In this document: in pieces, positions 8,710 to 17,110 of the stretch
Layout: each line of letters begins with the position of its first letter
Position numbering within the stretch: position 1 is the first letter of the stretch
NCBI GenBank assembly: GCA_036272935.1
Contig: DATAXP010000151.1
Coordinates: 1 to 55,546 of the forward strand
DNA length: 55,546 bases
Direction: 5' to 3'
Origin: DATAXP01 sp036272935
GTDB taxonomy: Bacteria > Planctomycetota > Planctomycetia > Pirellulales > PNKZ01
The notes under the pieces: model-generated
Seen by the model: only the letters and a program-made list of their open reading frames with translations
What the model was told of the DNA's origin: nothing
Database searches by the model: none
Made by a program: the position numbers and the translations under genes

Positions 8710-9828
8710 ATGACTCAAGGCACGTCGCCCCCCGTGCGGATCGCCATCATCGGCGCGGGGGCCGTAAGCGACTACCACCACGTGCCGGCGATCCGGCTCG
8801 ACCGGCGTTGCCGGCTCGTGGCGGCATGCGATACCGCTGCCGCGCTGCTCGATCGCCGCCGCGGCGATTGGCAGATCGACCACGTCAGCACCGACGCTCT
8901 GGCGCTGTGCGCCGATCCGGGCATCGATGCCGTCGTGATCGCCACGCCGAACTTCACGCACAGGGCGGTCGCCGTGGCCGCCGCGCGCCACGGCAAGCAC
9001 GTGATGTGCGAGAAGCCGCTTGGTCTCAATGCCGCCGAGGCGCTCGAGATGTACCGTGCCTGCCGCGAGGCGGATGTGGTGCACATGACGGCGTTCACGT
9101 ACCGCTTTGCCCCGAGCATGCGATACATGAAGCACCTGGTGTCGTCGGGCGCACTGGGGACGCCGCGGCACTTCCGGTCGCAGCGGTTCCTCGACTGGCC
9201 CGAAACGAGCTGGGGCTGGCGGCAATACAAGGACAAGGCCGGAGCAGGGGACTTGTTCGACATGACGATCCACCGGCTCGATTTCGCGCAGGACCTGATG
9301 GGCCCCGTGGCGCGCATCTGCGGAGCGGTGGCTCGCTTCGCCCCGCGCACTACCACCGCCGACGGCCGCACTTGCCCGCCGTCGGATGTCGACGATTGGT
9401 CGGCGCTGCTCGGCGAGTTTATCAGCGGCGCCACCGGCGTGTGGGAAGGAACCACGCTGGCCAAGGGATATCATCGCGACGGCTTCGGCCACGAATGGGC
9501 CGAGATCAACGGCTCCGAAGCCTCGGCAGTCTACCGGCTGCACGAGCCCAACAGCATCTTGCTCGGCCGCACTGGCAGCGACCTGGCGCCGGTCGAGGTG
9601 CCGCGCGAATTTTTGAAGCCGGCCGACAGCCCTCGCGATCCCTCGCAAGGCAAGCCGGCGACCGTTTTCCGCTACGACCTGATGTGGGAGTTCGTCTCGG
9701 CAATCGTCGAGCGCCGCGATGCGGTGCCGAGCTTCTACGACGGCACCAGTGCCCAGGCCATCGCCGACGCCGTGCTCCGCTCGCACGCCGAGCGCCGCTG
9801 GATCGAGATCGAACAACCGGAGAAATAA
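8710..9828 (+). CDS. Gfo/Idh/MocA-family NAD(P)-dependent oxidoreductase
   Basis: 372 residues. The N-terminal Rossmann domain has IAIIGAGAVSDYHHVPAIR (GxGxxG-type loop), then VVIATPNFTHRAVAV and the family signature CEKPLGLNAAEA, whose Lys is part of the active site. DMTIHRLDFAQDLMGP in the C-terminal alpha/beta domain carries the usual catalytic Asp-x-x-x-His. The family interconverts sugars, inositols or other polyols with their keto forms; substrate is unknown. It begins almost at the stop of the preceding exported-protein gene, so co-transcription is likely. Confidence 0.88.
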   Translation: MTQGTSPPVRIAIIGAGAVSDYHHVPAIRLDRRCRLVAACDTAAALLDRRRGDWQIDHVSTDALALCADPGIDAVVIATPNFTHRAVAVAAARHGKHVMCEKPLGLNAAEALEMYRACREADVVHMTAFTYRFAPSMRYMKHLVSSGALGTPRHFRSQRFLDWPETSWGWRQYKDKAGAGDLFDMTIHRLDFAQDLMGPVARICGAVARFAPRTTTADGRTCPPSDVDDWSALLGEFISGATGVWEGTTLAKGYHRDGFGHEWAEINGSEASAVYRLHEPNSILLGRTGSDLAPVEVPREFLKPADSPRDPSQGKPATVFRYDLMWEFVSAIVERRDAVPSFYDGTSAQAIADAVLRSHAERRWIEIEQPEK

Positions 9829-9830
9829 AG

Positions 9831-9894
9831 GCAGAAGTCAGAAGGATGAATGCAGAAGTGCTTCTGACTTCATCCTTCCGACTTCTGCCTTCAC
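9831..9894. repeat. GGCAGAAGTC word-repeat palindrome
   Basis: Between the oxidoreductase stop and the pepF ATG, AGGCAGAAGTCAGAAGGATG is answered by CATCCTTCCGACTTCTGCCT, an almost perfect inverted repeat of about 30-bp arms. The same words recur at 23.06, 34.50 and 43.14 kb, so this is a dispersed family. Confidence 0.8.
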
Positions 9895-9897
9895 GCC

Positions 9898-11700
9898 ATG
9901 CCCGCTGCCACGCTTCCTGATCGTGCTCAAGTTGCCGCTGCCGACACCTGGGATCTGTCGAGCCTCTACGCCGACGACAACGCTTGGGAGCAGGCGTTCG
10001 TCGCCTGGGAAAAGCAGATCGACGGGCTCGGCAAGTACCAAGGGCGGCTCGCCGAGAGCGCGGCTATGCTGGCCGCGTGCCTGAAGCAAGAACTCGATTT
10101 CGATCGTATCGCCGAGCGGCTGTCGAACTACGCCTTCCTCAAGACCGCCGAGGACACGGCCAACAGCAGCTACCAGCGCATGCTGGGCCGTTACCGCAAC
10201 GCCGCCAGCCGGGCCTCGCAGGCCTCCAGCTACATTCGGCCCGAAATCCTGGCGATCCCCGCGGCGACGATGACCGCTTGGCTCGATTCGCCGGAGCTGA
10301 AGCCGTATCGCCTGTGGCTCGAGCGGATCGTGCGCTACCGTCCGCACACGCTGAGCGAAAAGGAAGAGCGGCTGCTGGCGATGCAGTCCGAGATGTCCGG
10401 CGCGGCCGACCGCATCTTCCGCCAACTGAACAATGCCGATCTCAAGTTCGGCATCATCGAAAACGAGCGCGGCGAGACGGTCGAACTGACGCACTCATCG
10501 TTCTCGGCGCTACTGCACTCGCCAAACCGCGACGTGCGCCGCCGGGCGTTTCGTCAGTACTACCTGCCGTTCAAGGGACACGAGAATACTTTAGCCGCCA
10601 CGCTTTCCGGCAGCGTCGATCGCGACGTGTACTACGCCAAGGCGCGCAACTACGCGAGCGCCTTCGAGGCGGCGCTGTTCCCCGACCGCGTGCCGCCGAG
10701 CGTCTACACGAATCTGATCGACAGCGTCCACCGCCACTTGCCGGCCTTGTACCACTACTACGATCTGCGCCGGCGGAAGATGAACCTGCCCGACATTCAC
10801 CACTACGACACCTACGTGCCAATCCTCAGCGAGCTGGAATCGCGGCACACCTGGGACGAAGGAGTGGCAACGGTGATCGACGCGCTCGAACCGCTGGGCG
10901 ACGAATATTGCCGTGTGCTCGACGCCGGCCTGCGCGGCCGCTGGTGCGATCGCTACGAGAATCGCGGCAAGCAAAGCGGCGCGTTCAGCAGCGGCTCGTA
11001 CGATGCTCTGCCGTACATCCTGATGAACTACCAGAGCGACGTGCTCGACCACGTGTTCACGCTGGCCCACGAGGCGGGACACTCGATGCACTCGCACTAC
11101 TCGGCCCATCGGCAGCCATTTCAGTACTACGATTACACGATCTTCGTCGCCGAAGTGGCCAGCACGTTCAACGAGCAACTGCTGTCGAAGCACTTACTCA
11201 AGCATGCCGCCAGCGACGCCGAGCGGGCGTTCCTTATCAATCGCGAGATCGACGCCATCCGCGGCACGATCATCCGGCAAACGATGTTCGCCGAGTTCGA
11301 GAAACTGACGCACGAACTGGCCGAGCGGCACGAGCCGCTGACGCTCGAAGCGTTCACCACCATCTACCGCGGCCTGCTTGAACTGTACTTCGGGCCGCAG
11401 TTCACGCTCGACGACGAGCTGCGGCTCGAATGTTTCCGCATTCCGCATTTCTACCGGGCGTTCTACGTGTACAAGTACGCGACCGGCCTGTCGGCCGCCA
11501 TTGCCTTGGCCGAGCGCGTGACCACCGGCGGACAGCGCGAGCTGGACGACTATTTGAACTTCCTCGGCGGCGGCTGCTCGAAGGACCCGCTCGACCTGCT
11601 CCGCGGCGCCGGCGTCGATATGGAAACGCCCGAACCGGTCGACCAGGCGCTCGCACGCTTCACGCACCTGGTCGATGAGCTGGATGCGCTGTTGGTTTAG
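9898..11700 (+). CDS. pepF: M3-family oligoendopeptidase F
   Basis: 600 residues, the usual PepF length. The zinc site is LAHEAGHSMHSHYS (HExxH near residue 391) followed by the downstream glutamate in FVAEVASTFNEQLL. Other family blocks are SNYAFLKTAEDTAN, LHSPNRDVRRRAFRQYY and YCRVLDAG. PepF hydrolyses short peptides in the cytoplasm; no signal peptide is present, consistent with that. The C-terminal YATGLSAAIALAERV is also typical. The ATG at 9898 follows the palindromic repeat directly, without a clear Shine-Dalgarno. Confidence 0.93.
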   Translation: MPAATLPDRAQVAAADTWDLSSLYADDNAWEQAFVAWEKQIDGLGKYQGRLAESAAMLAACLKQELDFDRIAERLSNYAFLKTAEDTANSSYQRMLGRYRNAASRASQASSYIRPEILAIPAATMTAWLDSPELKPYRLWLERIVRYRPHTLSEKEERLLAMQSEMSGAADRIFRQLNNADLKFGIIENERGETVELTHSSFSALLHSPNRDVRRRAFRQYYLPFKGHENTLAATLSGSVDRDVYYAKARNYASAFEAALFPDRVPPSVYTNLIDSVHRHLPALYHYYDLRRRKMNLPDIHHYDTYVPILSELESRHTWDEGVATVIDALEPLGDEYCRVLDAGLRGRWCDRYENRGKQSGAFSSGSYDALPYILMNYQSDVLDHVFTLAHEAGHSMHSHYSAHRQPFQYYDYTIFVAEVASTFNEQLLSKHLLKHAASDAERAFLINREIDAIRGTIIRQTMFAEFEKLTHELAERHEPLTLEAFTTIYRGLLELYFGPQFTLDDELRLECFRIPHFYRAFYVYKYATGLSAAIALAERVTTGGQRELDDYLNFLGGGCSKDPLDLLRGAGVDMETPEPVDQALARFTHLVDELDALLV

Positions 11701-11725
11701 GACGACCGTTGCCGTCACACGCCTG

Positions 11726-11856
11726 GCAGCCTGTTGAAGTATTCGGGTGCCACTGGCTGCTCGTCAGTCAGTGCTCGGGAAACCGCAGCAACACTGGCAG
11801 ACAAGCTGCCAGTGGCACCCAACATTGCCATGAATCCGAATACTTCAACAGGCTGC
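11726..11856. repeat. Nested inverted repeat element A (outer 21-bp arms, inner GGTGCCACTGGC arms)
   Basis: The outer arms at 11726-11746 and 11836-11856 are perfectly inverted over 21 bp (left arm begins GCAGCCTGTTGAAG). Inside, GGGTGCCACTGGC at 11745-11757 is perfectly inverted at 11808-11820. The inner arms are shared with elements at 14.58, 14.89 and 52.45 kb, whose outer sequences differ. No coding sequence is present. Confidence 0.9.
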
Positions 11857-11974
11857 TAGAGCGGTTTCACGATAGCTATGGCGACGCTAGCACGCCAATC
11901 CATGCGATGTTTCACGAGGATTCTGGCGGTGCTAGCTGCGAAATTCCGCTACACCAAACATGAAACCGCTCTAG
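11856..11974. repeat. Inverted repeat element B (CTAGAGCGGTTTCA arms)
   Basis: CTAGAGCGGTTTCA at 11856-11869 is perfectly inverted at 11961-11974, with an inner imperfect pair GCTAGCACGCC / GGCGGTGCTAGC. It starts on the last base of element A. No gene is visible inside. Confidence 0.88.
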
Positions 11975-11988
11975 GCAGAGCCCCGGGG

Positions 11989-12093
11989 CTAAATAGCTCC
12001 ACAGCCGAGCGACAGTGACGAAAACTGCGAAACACCGTGATTTCCAGTGCGTTCAGCGTTGCACGACTGTCGTTCTCGTGTGGAGCTATTTAG
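11989..12093. repeat. Inverted repeat element C (CTAAATAGCTCCACA arms)
   Basis: CTAAATAGCTCCACA at 11989-12003 is perfectly inverted at 12079-12093, with an inner pair CGACAGT / ACTGTCG. It ends 9 bp before the stop codon of the aminotransferase. With elements A and B it fills the whole gap between two converging genes. Confidence 0.88.
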
Positions 12094-12102
12094 TCGGAGG
12101 AA

Positions 12103-13203
12103 TTATTGCCGGCGCGCCAACTCGCGTAGCGCTGCGATGCCACGGTCCAGCACGTCGTCCGGGGCCGCGTAGGATATGCGGAAATGCGTATCGCGGCGGC
12201 TGAAGATGTTGCCGGGGATGATGAGCAGCTCGCGACGCAACGCCTCGGCGACGAACTCATCGGCAGTGCCCCACGGTACCCGCGGAAAGGCGTAGAACGC
12301 GCCGCCAGGGATCACCAGCTCGTAATCCTCGGCAAGGCCGGCGACGATCCGGTCGCGCTTCCCTCGGTACACGTCGACGTGCGGCGTCATGTCGGCCTCC
12401 AGCGCCGCCGCGGCGCCCCATTGCAGCGGATGCGGCGCGCAGACGAATGTGTACTGCTGCATCCGCGTCATCGCCTGGATGATCTCGGCCGGGCCGTGCG
12501 CGTAGCCAACGCGCCAACCGGTCATGCCATACGCCTTGCTGAAGCCGTCGATCACCAGCGTGCGGTCGTTGAACAGGGCAGGGGAGCGGAACGGCCGGTC
12601 GTAGCTGAACAGCCGATAGATTTCGTCGCTGATTAGCGTCACGCCGTGCTCGGCAGCCAACAAGGCCAAGTCGCGAGTCGCCTCGTCCGTGGCCATCGCC
12701 CCGGTGGGGTTCGCCGGGCTGTTGAACAAGATGACCTTCGTGCGGCGCGTGATCGACTGCCGCACGCGATCGACGTCGATCTGGAAGTCGGGATAGGTGT
12801 CGATGAGCACCAGCTTGCCGCCGGCCAGCCGCACCAGCGATTCGTACATCACGAAGTACGGATCGAATACGATCACCTCATCGCCGGGGTTCACCAGCGC
12901 CAACATCGCCAATACCAGGCCGCCGCTGGTGCCGCTGGTGACCAACACCGGCCGGTCAGCATGGCCGAACTGCTCGGCGACCCGGGCCGAAAGCTTGTCG
13001 CGCAGGGCGGCGGTCCCTTGCGTGACCGAGTAGCCGTTCTTGCGCGATTCGAGGGCCGTACTCGCCGCCTCGCGCGCCGTCTGCGGGACGTCGAAATCGG
13101 GCTGGCCGATCGACAGATTGATCGGATTGGCCATTTTAGCCGCGAGGTCGAACACCTTGCGAATGCCCGAGCTGTCGAAGTAGGCCATCCGGTCAGCGAG
13201 CAT
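12103..13203 (-). CDS. Class I/II PLP-dependent aminotransferase (aspartate-aminotransferase-like)
   Basis: 366 residues of fold-type I. INLSIGQPDFDVPQ at the N-terminus, YSVTQGTAALRDKL, FNSPANPTGAMAT, and DGFSKAYGMTGWRVGYAHG with the Schiff-base lysine are diagnostic, as is the C-terminal FRISYA with the substrate-binding arginine. Subgroup I-gamma aspartate or related aminotransferases look like this; the amino-acid substrate is not resolved. The start ATG at 13203 lies 51 bp downstream of the phosphohexomutase-like gene on the same strand, so the two are probably co-transcribed. Confidence 0.88.
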   Translation of the reverse strand: MLADRMAYFDSSGIRKVFDLAAKMANPINLSIGQPDFDVPQTAREAASTALESRKNGYSVTQGTAALRDKLSARVAEQFGHADRPVLVTSGTSGGLVLAMLALVNPGDEVIVFDPYFVMYESLVRLAGGKLVLIDTYPDFQIDVDRVRQSITRRTKVILFNSPANPTGAMATDEATRDLALLAAEHGVTLISDEIYRLFSYDRPFRSPALFNDRTLVIDGFSKAYGMTGWRVGYAHGPAEIIQAMTRMQQYTFVCAPHPLQWGAAAALEADMTPHVDVYRGKRDRIVAGLAEDYELVIPGGAFYAFPRVPWGTADEFVAEALRRELLIIPGNIFSRRDTHFRISYAAPDDVLDRGIAALRELARRQ

Positions 13204-13254
13204 GGCGGTTGCGATGCAGTGAGGAGGAGTAGGTGGCAGCGACGCGAGTGCAAT

Positions 13255-14466
13255 CTACTCGCTGCTTGCCGCCGGTTCCAGGCTCGCTGCTAGTGCTTCG
13301 GACATGGGGCGATCGCTGCGGCTGAGCGCCGTGAGCAACGTCGCCACCAATCGTAGGGCATCAGGCGCGGGATGCGGCTCGGCAAACCAGATGCGCGAGC
13401 CGGTGTCGGCAAGAAGCGTCGAGCGCTCGCGGAGCATCGCGGCATGCACCGCTTCGCGCGTCGCCGGGGCGACGATTTCTGCGCCGGTCACTTGGACCAC
13501 TTCGAGCGCCTCGGCCAACAACGCAACGAGCGCTTCGGGCGCCACCGGCTGGCCGCGCTCGTCGACCGCCTGACACGCTTCGCCGTCGCCGTCGATCCAC
13601 AAGCCAAAGTGCGCATGTCGCTGGTGGACCAGCCGTCCCAGCGCGCCGGTGCGTCCGGCGGAACGGGGCAGGGGAGGGGAGTGCGCGATTGCCGCGGGGG
13701 GGTGATCTTGCACGCAGTAGATCTCGCAGGCGACCCGTCCCGAAAGCTGCCTCAATCCACGAACCAGCGATCGACAGCCGGTGTCGAGCACGACGCGCAG
13801 CGGCCGCAGCGCGTAGAAGCGATCGGCGAGCGTCGCCAGGTAATCGGGCTCGATCGTGCGGCGCTCCAGCGGACCGTACGACCGCGTCGGGCGGTTGATG
13901 CCGAGCACGAGCGCCTTGCGCAGCCGCGTCAGGCCGCCGGGATCGGAAAGGGGCACGCCGCCGGCGCCCCAGAACTTCAGGCCGATCGTCCGCGGTTCGT
14001 CGCTGGGATTGCCAATCAGAATCGCCCCTTGGGCTTGCAGCTCGGCCGCGGCCCAGGCGGTGCAACCGGCGCTGGAGATGCCAACGTCGATCACGCGGCA
14101 ACCGGCCCAACGCAGCCCCTCGGCCGCTGCTGCGATGAGCGACGGCACGAACGGTCGATCGTCGCCGGCCAGCAGAACGGTCGGCATGGCGTTGCGAGGC
14201 AAGGTCTCGGCGAATGCTGCCGCGAGTTGCCGCACATCGGCCACCGTGAGTTGATGGCGATAGATGCCCGTCACGCCTTCGGCCGTGAAGCGCACACCGA
14301 AATCGGACTGCTTCCAGACGGCGGCGAGCTGGTCGAGCGTTTCGGGCGGCAGCGTGCCCGTATCGGTACGGTGCGGGCACTCGCGGCACTTGGCATAGAA
14401 CGCCGCCATGCGCCCCAGGTGGACGGCACGATCGATCGGGTACGCTTCGCCGGGACAGGTGTACAT
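13255..14466 (-). CDS. Phosphohexomutase-like protein without the catalytic serine
   Basis: 403 residues aligning with alpha-D-phosphohexomutases (phosphomannomutase / phosphoglucomutase). GVRFTAEGVTGIYRH resembles the entry motif. The expected TASHNP catalytic loop is replaced by IGNPSDEP at 151-158, followed by the conserved-looking IGLKFWGAGG. The metal loop reads IDGDGEAC (291-298) instead of DGDGDR. The N-terminus adds a cysteine cluster (C4, C27, C30) that could bind metal. The phospho-serine is thus missing, so ordinary mutase chemistry is unlikely; it may be a regulatory or binding pseudoenzyme. Upstream of the aminotransferase on the same strand. Confidence 0.7.
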   Translation of the reverse strand: MYTCPGEAYPIDRAVHLGRMAAFYAKCRECPHRTDTGTLPPETLDQLAAVWKQSDFGVRFTAEGVTGIYRHQLTVADVRQLAAAFAETLPRNAMPTVLLAGDDRPFVPSLIAAAAEGLRWAGCRVIDVGISSAGCTAWAAAELQAQGAILIGNPSDEPRTIGLKFWGAGGVPLSDPGGLTRLRKALVLGINRPTRSYGPLERRTIEPDYLATLADRFYALRPLRVVLDTGCRSLVRGLRQLSGRVACEIYCVQDHPPAAIAHSPPLPRSAGRTGALGRLVHQRHAHFGLWIDGDGEACQAVDERGQPVAPEALVALLAEALEVVQVTGAEIVAPATREAVHAAMLRERSTLLADTGSRIWFAEPHPAPDALRLVATLLTALSRSDRPMSEALAASLEPAASSE

Positions 14467-14542
14467 GCCGGCGGAGTGTAGAGCGACGGCCAGCGCGCGG
14501 GCAAGGGCGGTTCGAGCGCGTCGTCGGCCTCCGGCGGAACGC

Positions 14543-14655
14543 GGCTATTGATCTTCCGGCTTCAAATTGAACCGACCACGCGTGTGCCACCTGCTTCGAG
14601 GAAGCAGTGGCACGCCGACAATGCTTGTTCCGCTGAAACCGGAAGATCGATAGCC
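14543..14655. repeat. Nested inverted repeat element D (GGCTATTGATCTTCCGG arms, inner GTGCCAC stem)
   Basis: GGCTATTGATCTTCCGG at 14543-14559 is inverted with one mismatch at 14639-14655. Inside, GTGCCACCTGCTTC and GAAGCAGTGGCAC (14584-14613) form a tight hairpin using the same GTGCCAC word as element A. It is part of a 524-bp gene-free stretch upstream of the phosphohexomutase-like gene. Confidence 0.85.
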
Positions 14656-14680
14656 AGGCGCCTCTGGCCGCGTTTAAATC

Positions 14681-14795
14681 ACCCGAGTTTGTACCAATTT
14701 ATCGCCCTCGGGTACTAAGTCGGCCGGCGCTGGAAGCGGGGCGAGTTTATACCCGTTACCCCGGGGTCCATGGCGGGGTACAAAGTCGATGGCCG
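14681..14795. repeat. Two tandem imperfect hairpins (CCGAGTTTGTACC / GGTACTAAGTCGG)
   Basis: CCGAGTTTGTACC near 14683 faces GGTACTAAGTCGG near 14710, and about 58 bp on GCGAGTTTATACC faces GGTACAAAGTCG. This is a two-copy tandem of one imperfect palindrome. No open frame of coding quality covers it. Confidence 0.6.
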
Positions 14796-14893
14796 ACGTG
14801 GGGCTTGACCGGCCGCGCCGCGCGCGAATTAGTACCCACGGTGTCGCCAAGTTGCCGGAAGCCGGCAGGCCACGGTGTTGGGCGCGTGGGCTA

Positions 14894-14946
14894 TGTGCCA
14901 CTGGCTTCGCCAGCGCCCGATCTACACTGGCAGAGCCAGTGCCACC
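14894..14946. repeat. GTGCCACTGGCT inverted repeat
   Basis: GTGCCACTGGCT at 14894-14905 faces AGCCAGTGCCAC at 14933-14944 (one mismatch). It is a further copy of the inner stem of elements A, D and the copy at 52.45 kb, here without recognised outer arms. It lies about 50 bp downstream of the DUF11 lipoprotein stop. Confidence 0.75.
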
Positions 14947-14990
14947 CGAACCTCGGGTCGATCTGCTTCCCTGAAGATCAGAATAGCCGT

Positions 14991-16163
14991 TCACCGCACC
15001 CGGGTCTGGAACTTCACGATGCCCCCTTCGCCGGGCATGAGCGCCTTGGTGATTTCCCACCGCAGCACCAGCGATCCGTCTTCGTTCGGCGAGCTCGAGA
15101 ACTGCGCCTCGACGCTGGCTTGCGAGCTGTCGGGGACATATTCCAGCCGTGTGGCCAGGCTGTCCACAATCACGATGTTCCCCAGCGGCTGGTCGCCGAT
15201 GTTGTCGAACCGTAGCGTGAAGTCGACCGTGTCGCCGGGGTTGGCCATCGGCGTGCTCGCGACTTTCACGATCCGCAGCTTCGGACAGTGAACGTCGCTG
15301 TGTACCTCGTAGACGAGTTGCGCCCGCTCCTCGCCGATCACGGCCTGGGCCGGCAGGTTGTTCAACAGCACTTGCGGAGCCTGCACGTTGCTCCAAACGA
15401 TCGCGGCATCGACCGATTGCTTGAGCCGCGCCTTCTCAGAGTTATCCATCACGCCGATGCGAATGATGCTCAGGTTTTCGTACGGCAACAGCGCGTCCTG
15501 CAACGCCCGCAGCGGCACCTGGGTCATGGTCAGGCCCTCGTGCTGACGAGCCAAGAACTCTTCGGGCAACAGGCCGAGCCGGTCGCCGCGCGGCTGCTGG
15601 TTCTGCGTGTTGGCGTTGGCGATCTGCACGTCGTCGTGCCGCACCGGTTTTAGCGGCTGCACGGCGCGCTGGGCGGCGAGCACCTGTTCGCCGGCGGCGA
15701 TGCGCGACACCACGCGCACCGCGCCGAAGCGCGGAGCATAGATGCACACTCGGTTCGACGGCTCGACCAGCGTGCAGCCGTCGAGCGAGTCGTAATGAGC
15801 CACCGCGTCGGTGGTGTTGAGTCCGTAGATTTGCCAACTGGGCGACACCAGCACCGGCGGAGGCAGGTCGCCACCATTGCAGATGCACTCACCGGCACCT
15901 AAGCCGCCGCAACTGGCGCACGGCTTCATCGGCTGCGGCGGCGCCTGGAAAGCAGCTTGGCATGCGGCACACGCGCAGGGAGCGGTGGGTGCCGCTTGCG
16001 GCACGTTCGGTGGAACATTCGCCCGCGGAACCGCATTGGGAGTCGTGGCCCGGCACGAGCAAAGAATTAACGTACACAGGGCGATGACCGCCCAGCGCCA
16101 GGTGGCGGGCCAGGTGTCGACCGCGGGGTGATCGCCAGCAGTGCGCAGCACGACGGCGCTCAT
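14991..16163 (-). CDS. DUF11-domain lipoprotein-like envelope protein
   Basis: 390 residues. A hydrophobic segment at about 24-36 ends in LILCSC, a plausible lipobox. A Cys-rich stretch follows, with CACAACQ, KPCASCGGLG and GECIC (about 62-95), reminiscent of a small metal or disulfide knot. The C-terminal 85 residues form a DUF11-type Ig-like repeat: KVASTPMANPGDTVDFTL, FDNIGDQPLGNIVIVDSL and LRWEITKALMPGEGG. These proteins are common in planctomycete cell surfaces; function is not established. Its ATG overlaps the stop of the upstream gene (ATGA), so the three envelope genes here form an operon. Confidence 0.75.
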   Translation of the reverse strand: MSAVVLRTAGDHPAVDTWPATWRWAVIALCTLILCSCRATTPNAVPRANVPPNVPQAAPTAPCACAACQAAFQAPPQPMKPCASCGGLGAGECICNGGDLPPPVLVSPSWQIYGLNTTDAVAHYDSLDGCTLVEPSNRVCIYAPRFGAVRVVSRIAAGEQVLAAQRAVQPLKPVRHDDVQIANANTQNQQPRGDRLGLLPEEFLARQHEGLTMTQVPLRALQDALLPYENLSIIRIGVMDNSEKARLKQSVDAAIVWSNVQAPQVLLNNLPAQAVIGEERAQLVYEVHSDVHCPKLRIVKVASTPMANPGDTVDFTLRFDNIGDQPLGNIVIVDSLATRLEYVPDSSQASVEAQFSSSPNEDGSLVLRWEITKALMPGEGGIVKFQTRVR

Positions 16164-17104
16164 GGGCTGGCCCTCTCAGGCGATGAGTCGCTTTCGTCTG
16201 AAACGGTTTCGATTGGTGCCGCAGCGGCCGTGTCCTGCGGCGCCTCGACGGTACGCGGTTGCTCCGCCGCTTCGGTCGGCGCAGTGAGCGAGTACTTTGT
16301 GCGATGGAAGATCTTCAGCGGCGGGCAGCCGGCCAGGAAATGCTGGTCGGGGCCGAGACGATCGACTGGCAGTCGGCCTCCGAGGCGCACGATCGCCACG
16401 GGGCGGCCGAGCCGATCGGCTTCGACCAGCGGATTCGCGCCGGGACCGGCGTCGTACCAACCAGGGTGGTTGGGATCGCTTGCCGCCGGCACCGCGCGAT
16501 TCGGGTCTTCCAGATACACGACCCGTGTGACGAAGTGGCCTGCCAGTGCCAGCCGCAAGTCCTCGGCCGTCAACTCAAGGGGAATCGGAAACCGTGCTTC
16601 GGCGCCTGCCGGCGGATACAGGCGATCGACCAGCTCGACGGTCGGAAACACCTCGCGCCCTTCGGAACCCGGTATGTCGGTGACACGAAACCGGTATACC
16701 GGTCCCACGAGCAGTCCCACGGTCAACGGCGAGGGCAACGGTTCGCTGAACGAACCGTCGATGGCTACCGACACGCCCAGCCCGTCGGGTCCGAGAAACT
16801 GTACGGGTTGAAACCAACCGGCCAACGGTCCTCCGCGCACTAGTCGAGCCTGCCCAGCACTGCCGGGAGGCAAGCCGTCGGGCAACAGCAGGTGTTGCTT
16901 GGCGGTCGCCTGGCTGAGCGGCGATTGCGCGGCAACCGGCACTGCGGCGCCTGCGACGAGCGAGGCGGCAAGGCAATGACGAATGAATGACGAAGCCCGA
17001 ATGACAAACGACGGTTTTGCTTCGTCATTCGCCATTCGGACTTGATTCGTCATTCGGATTTCGTCATTCGTCATTTCAGCCCATCGGCGTTTGCTTCGAC
17101 CCAT
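16160..17104 (-). CDS. Exported protein, paralogue of the next upstream lipoprotein
   Basis: 314 residues, start uncertain. The first 30 or so codons are made from a word-repeat (MTNDEIRMTNQ and SFVIRASSFIRH), followed by a signal peptide (LAASLVAGAAVPVAAQ). The mature part matches its upstream neighbour: YRFRVTDIPGSEGREVFPTVE, LTAEDLRLALAGHFVTRVVYLED and LVEADRLGRPVAIVRLGG. No catalytic motif is recognised. I keep the ATG at 17104, 7 bp from the upstream stop; several later ATGs lie within the repeat. Confidence 0.7.
   Translation of the reverse strand: MGRSKRRWAEMTNDEIRMTNQVRMANDEAKPSFVIRASSFIRHCLAASLVAGAAVPVAAQSPLSQATAKQHLLLPDGLPPGSAGQARLVRGGPLAGWFQPVQFLGPDGLGVSVAIDGSFSEPLPSPLTVGLLVGPVYRFRVTDIPGSEGREVFPTVELVDRLYPPAGAEARFPIPLELTAEDLRLALAGHFVTRVVYLEDPNRAVPAASDPNHPGWYDAGPGANPLVEADRLGRPVAIVRLGGRLPVDRLGPDQHFLAGCPPLKIFHRTKYSLTAPTEAAEQPRTVEAPQDTAAAAPIETVSDESDSSPERASP
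16975..17085. repeat. TGACGAAT word-repeat spanning a gene start
   Basis: Words such as CATTCGTCAT, ATTCGGATTTCGTCATT and, inverted, AATGACGAATGAATGACGAA occur on both sides of a short centre. On the minus strand they translate to MTNDEIRMTN and SFVIRASSFIRH, i.e. the repeat forms the N-terminal codons of the exported protein at 16160-17104. Confidence 0.8.
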
Positions 17105-17110
17105 GTCTCG

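Noticed and set aside
7148..9816. Long minus-strand frames (480 and 631 codons) opposite the exported protein and oxidoreductase genes
   Set aside because: Rich in His, Arg and Val without recognisable domains; they mirror GC-rich codon positions of genes with clear families on the + strand.
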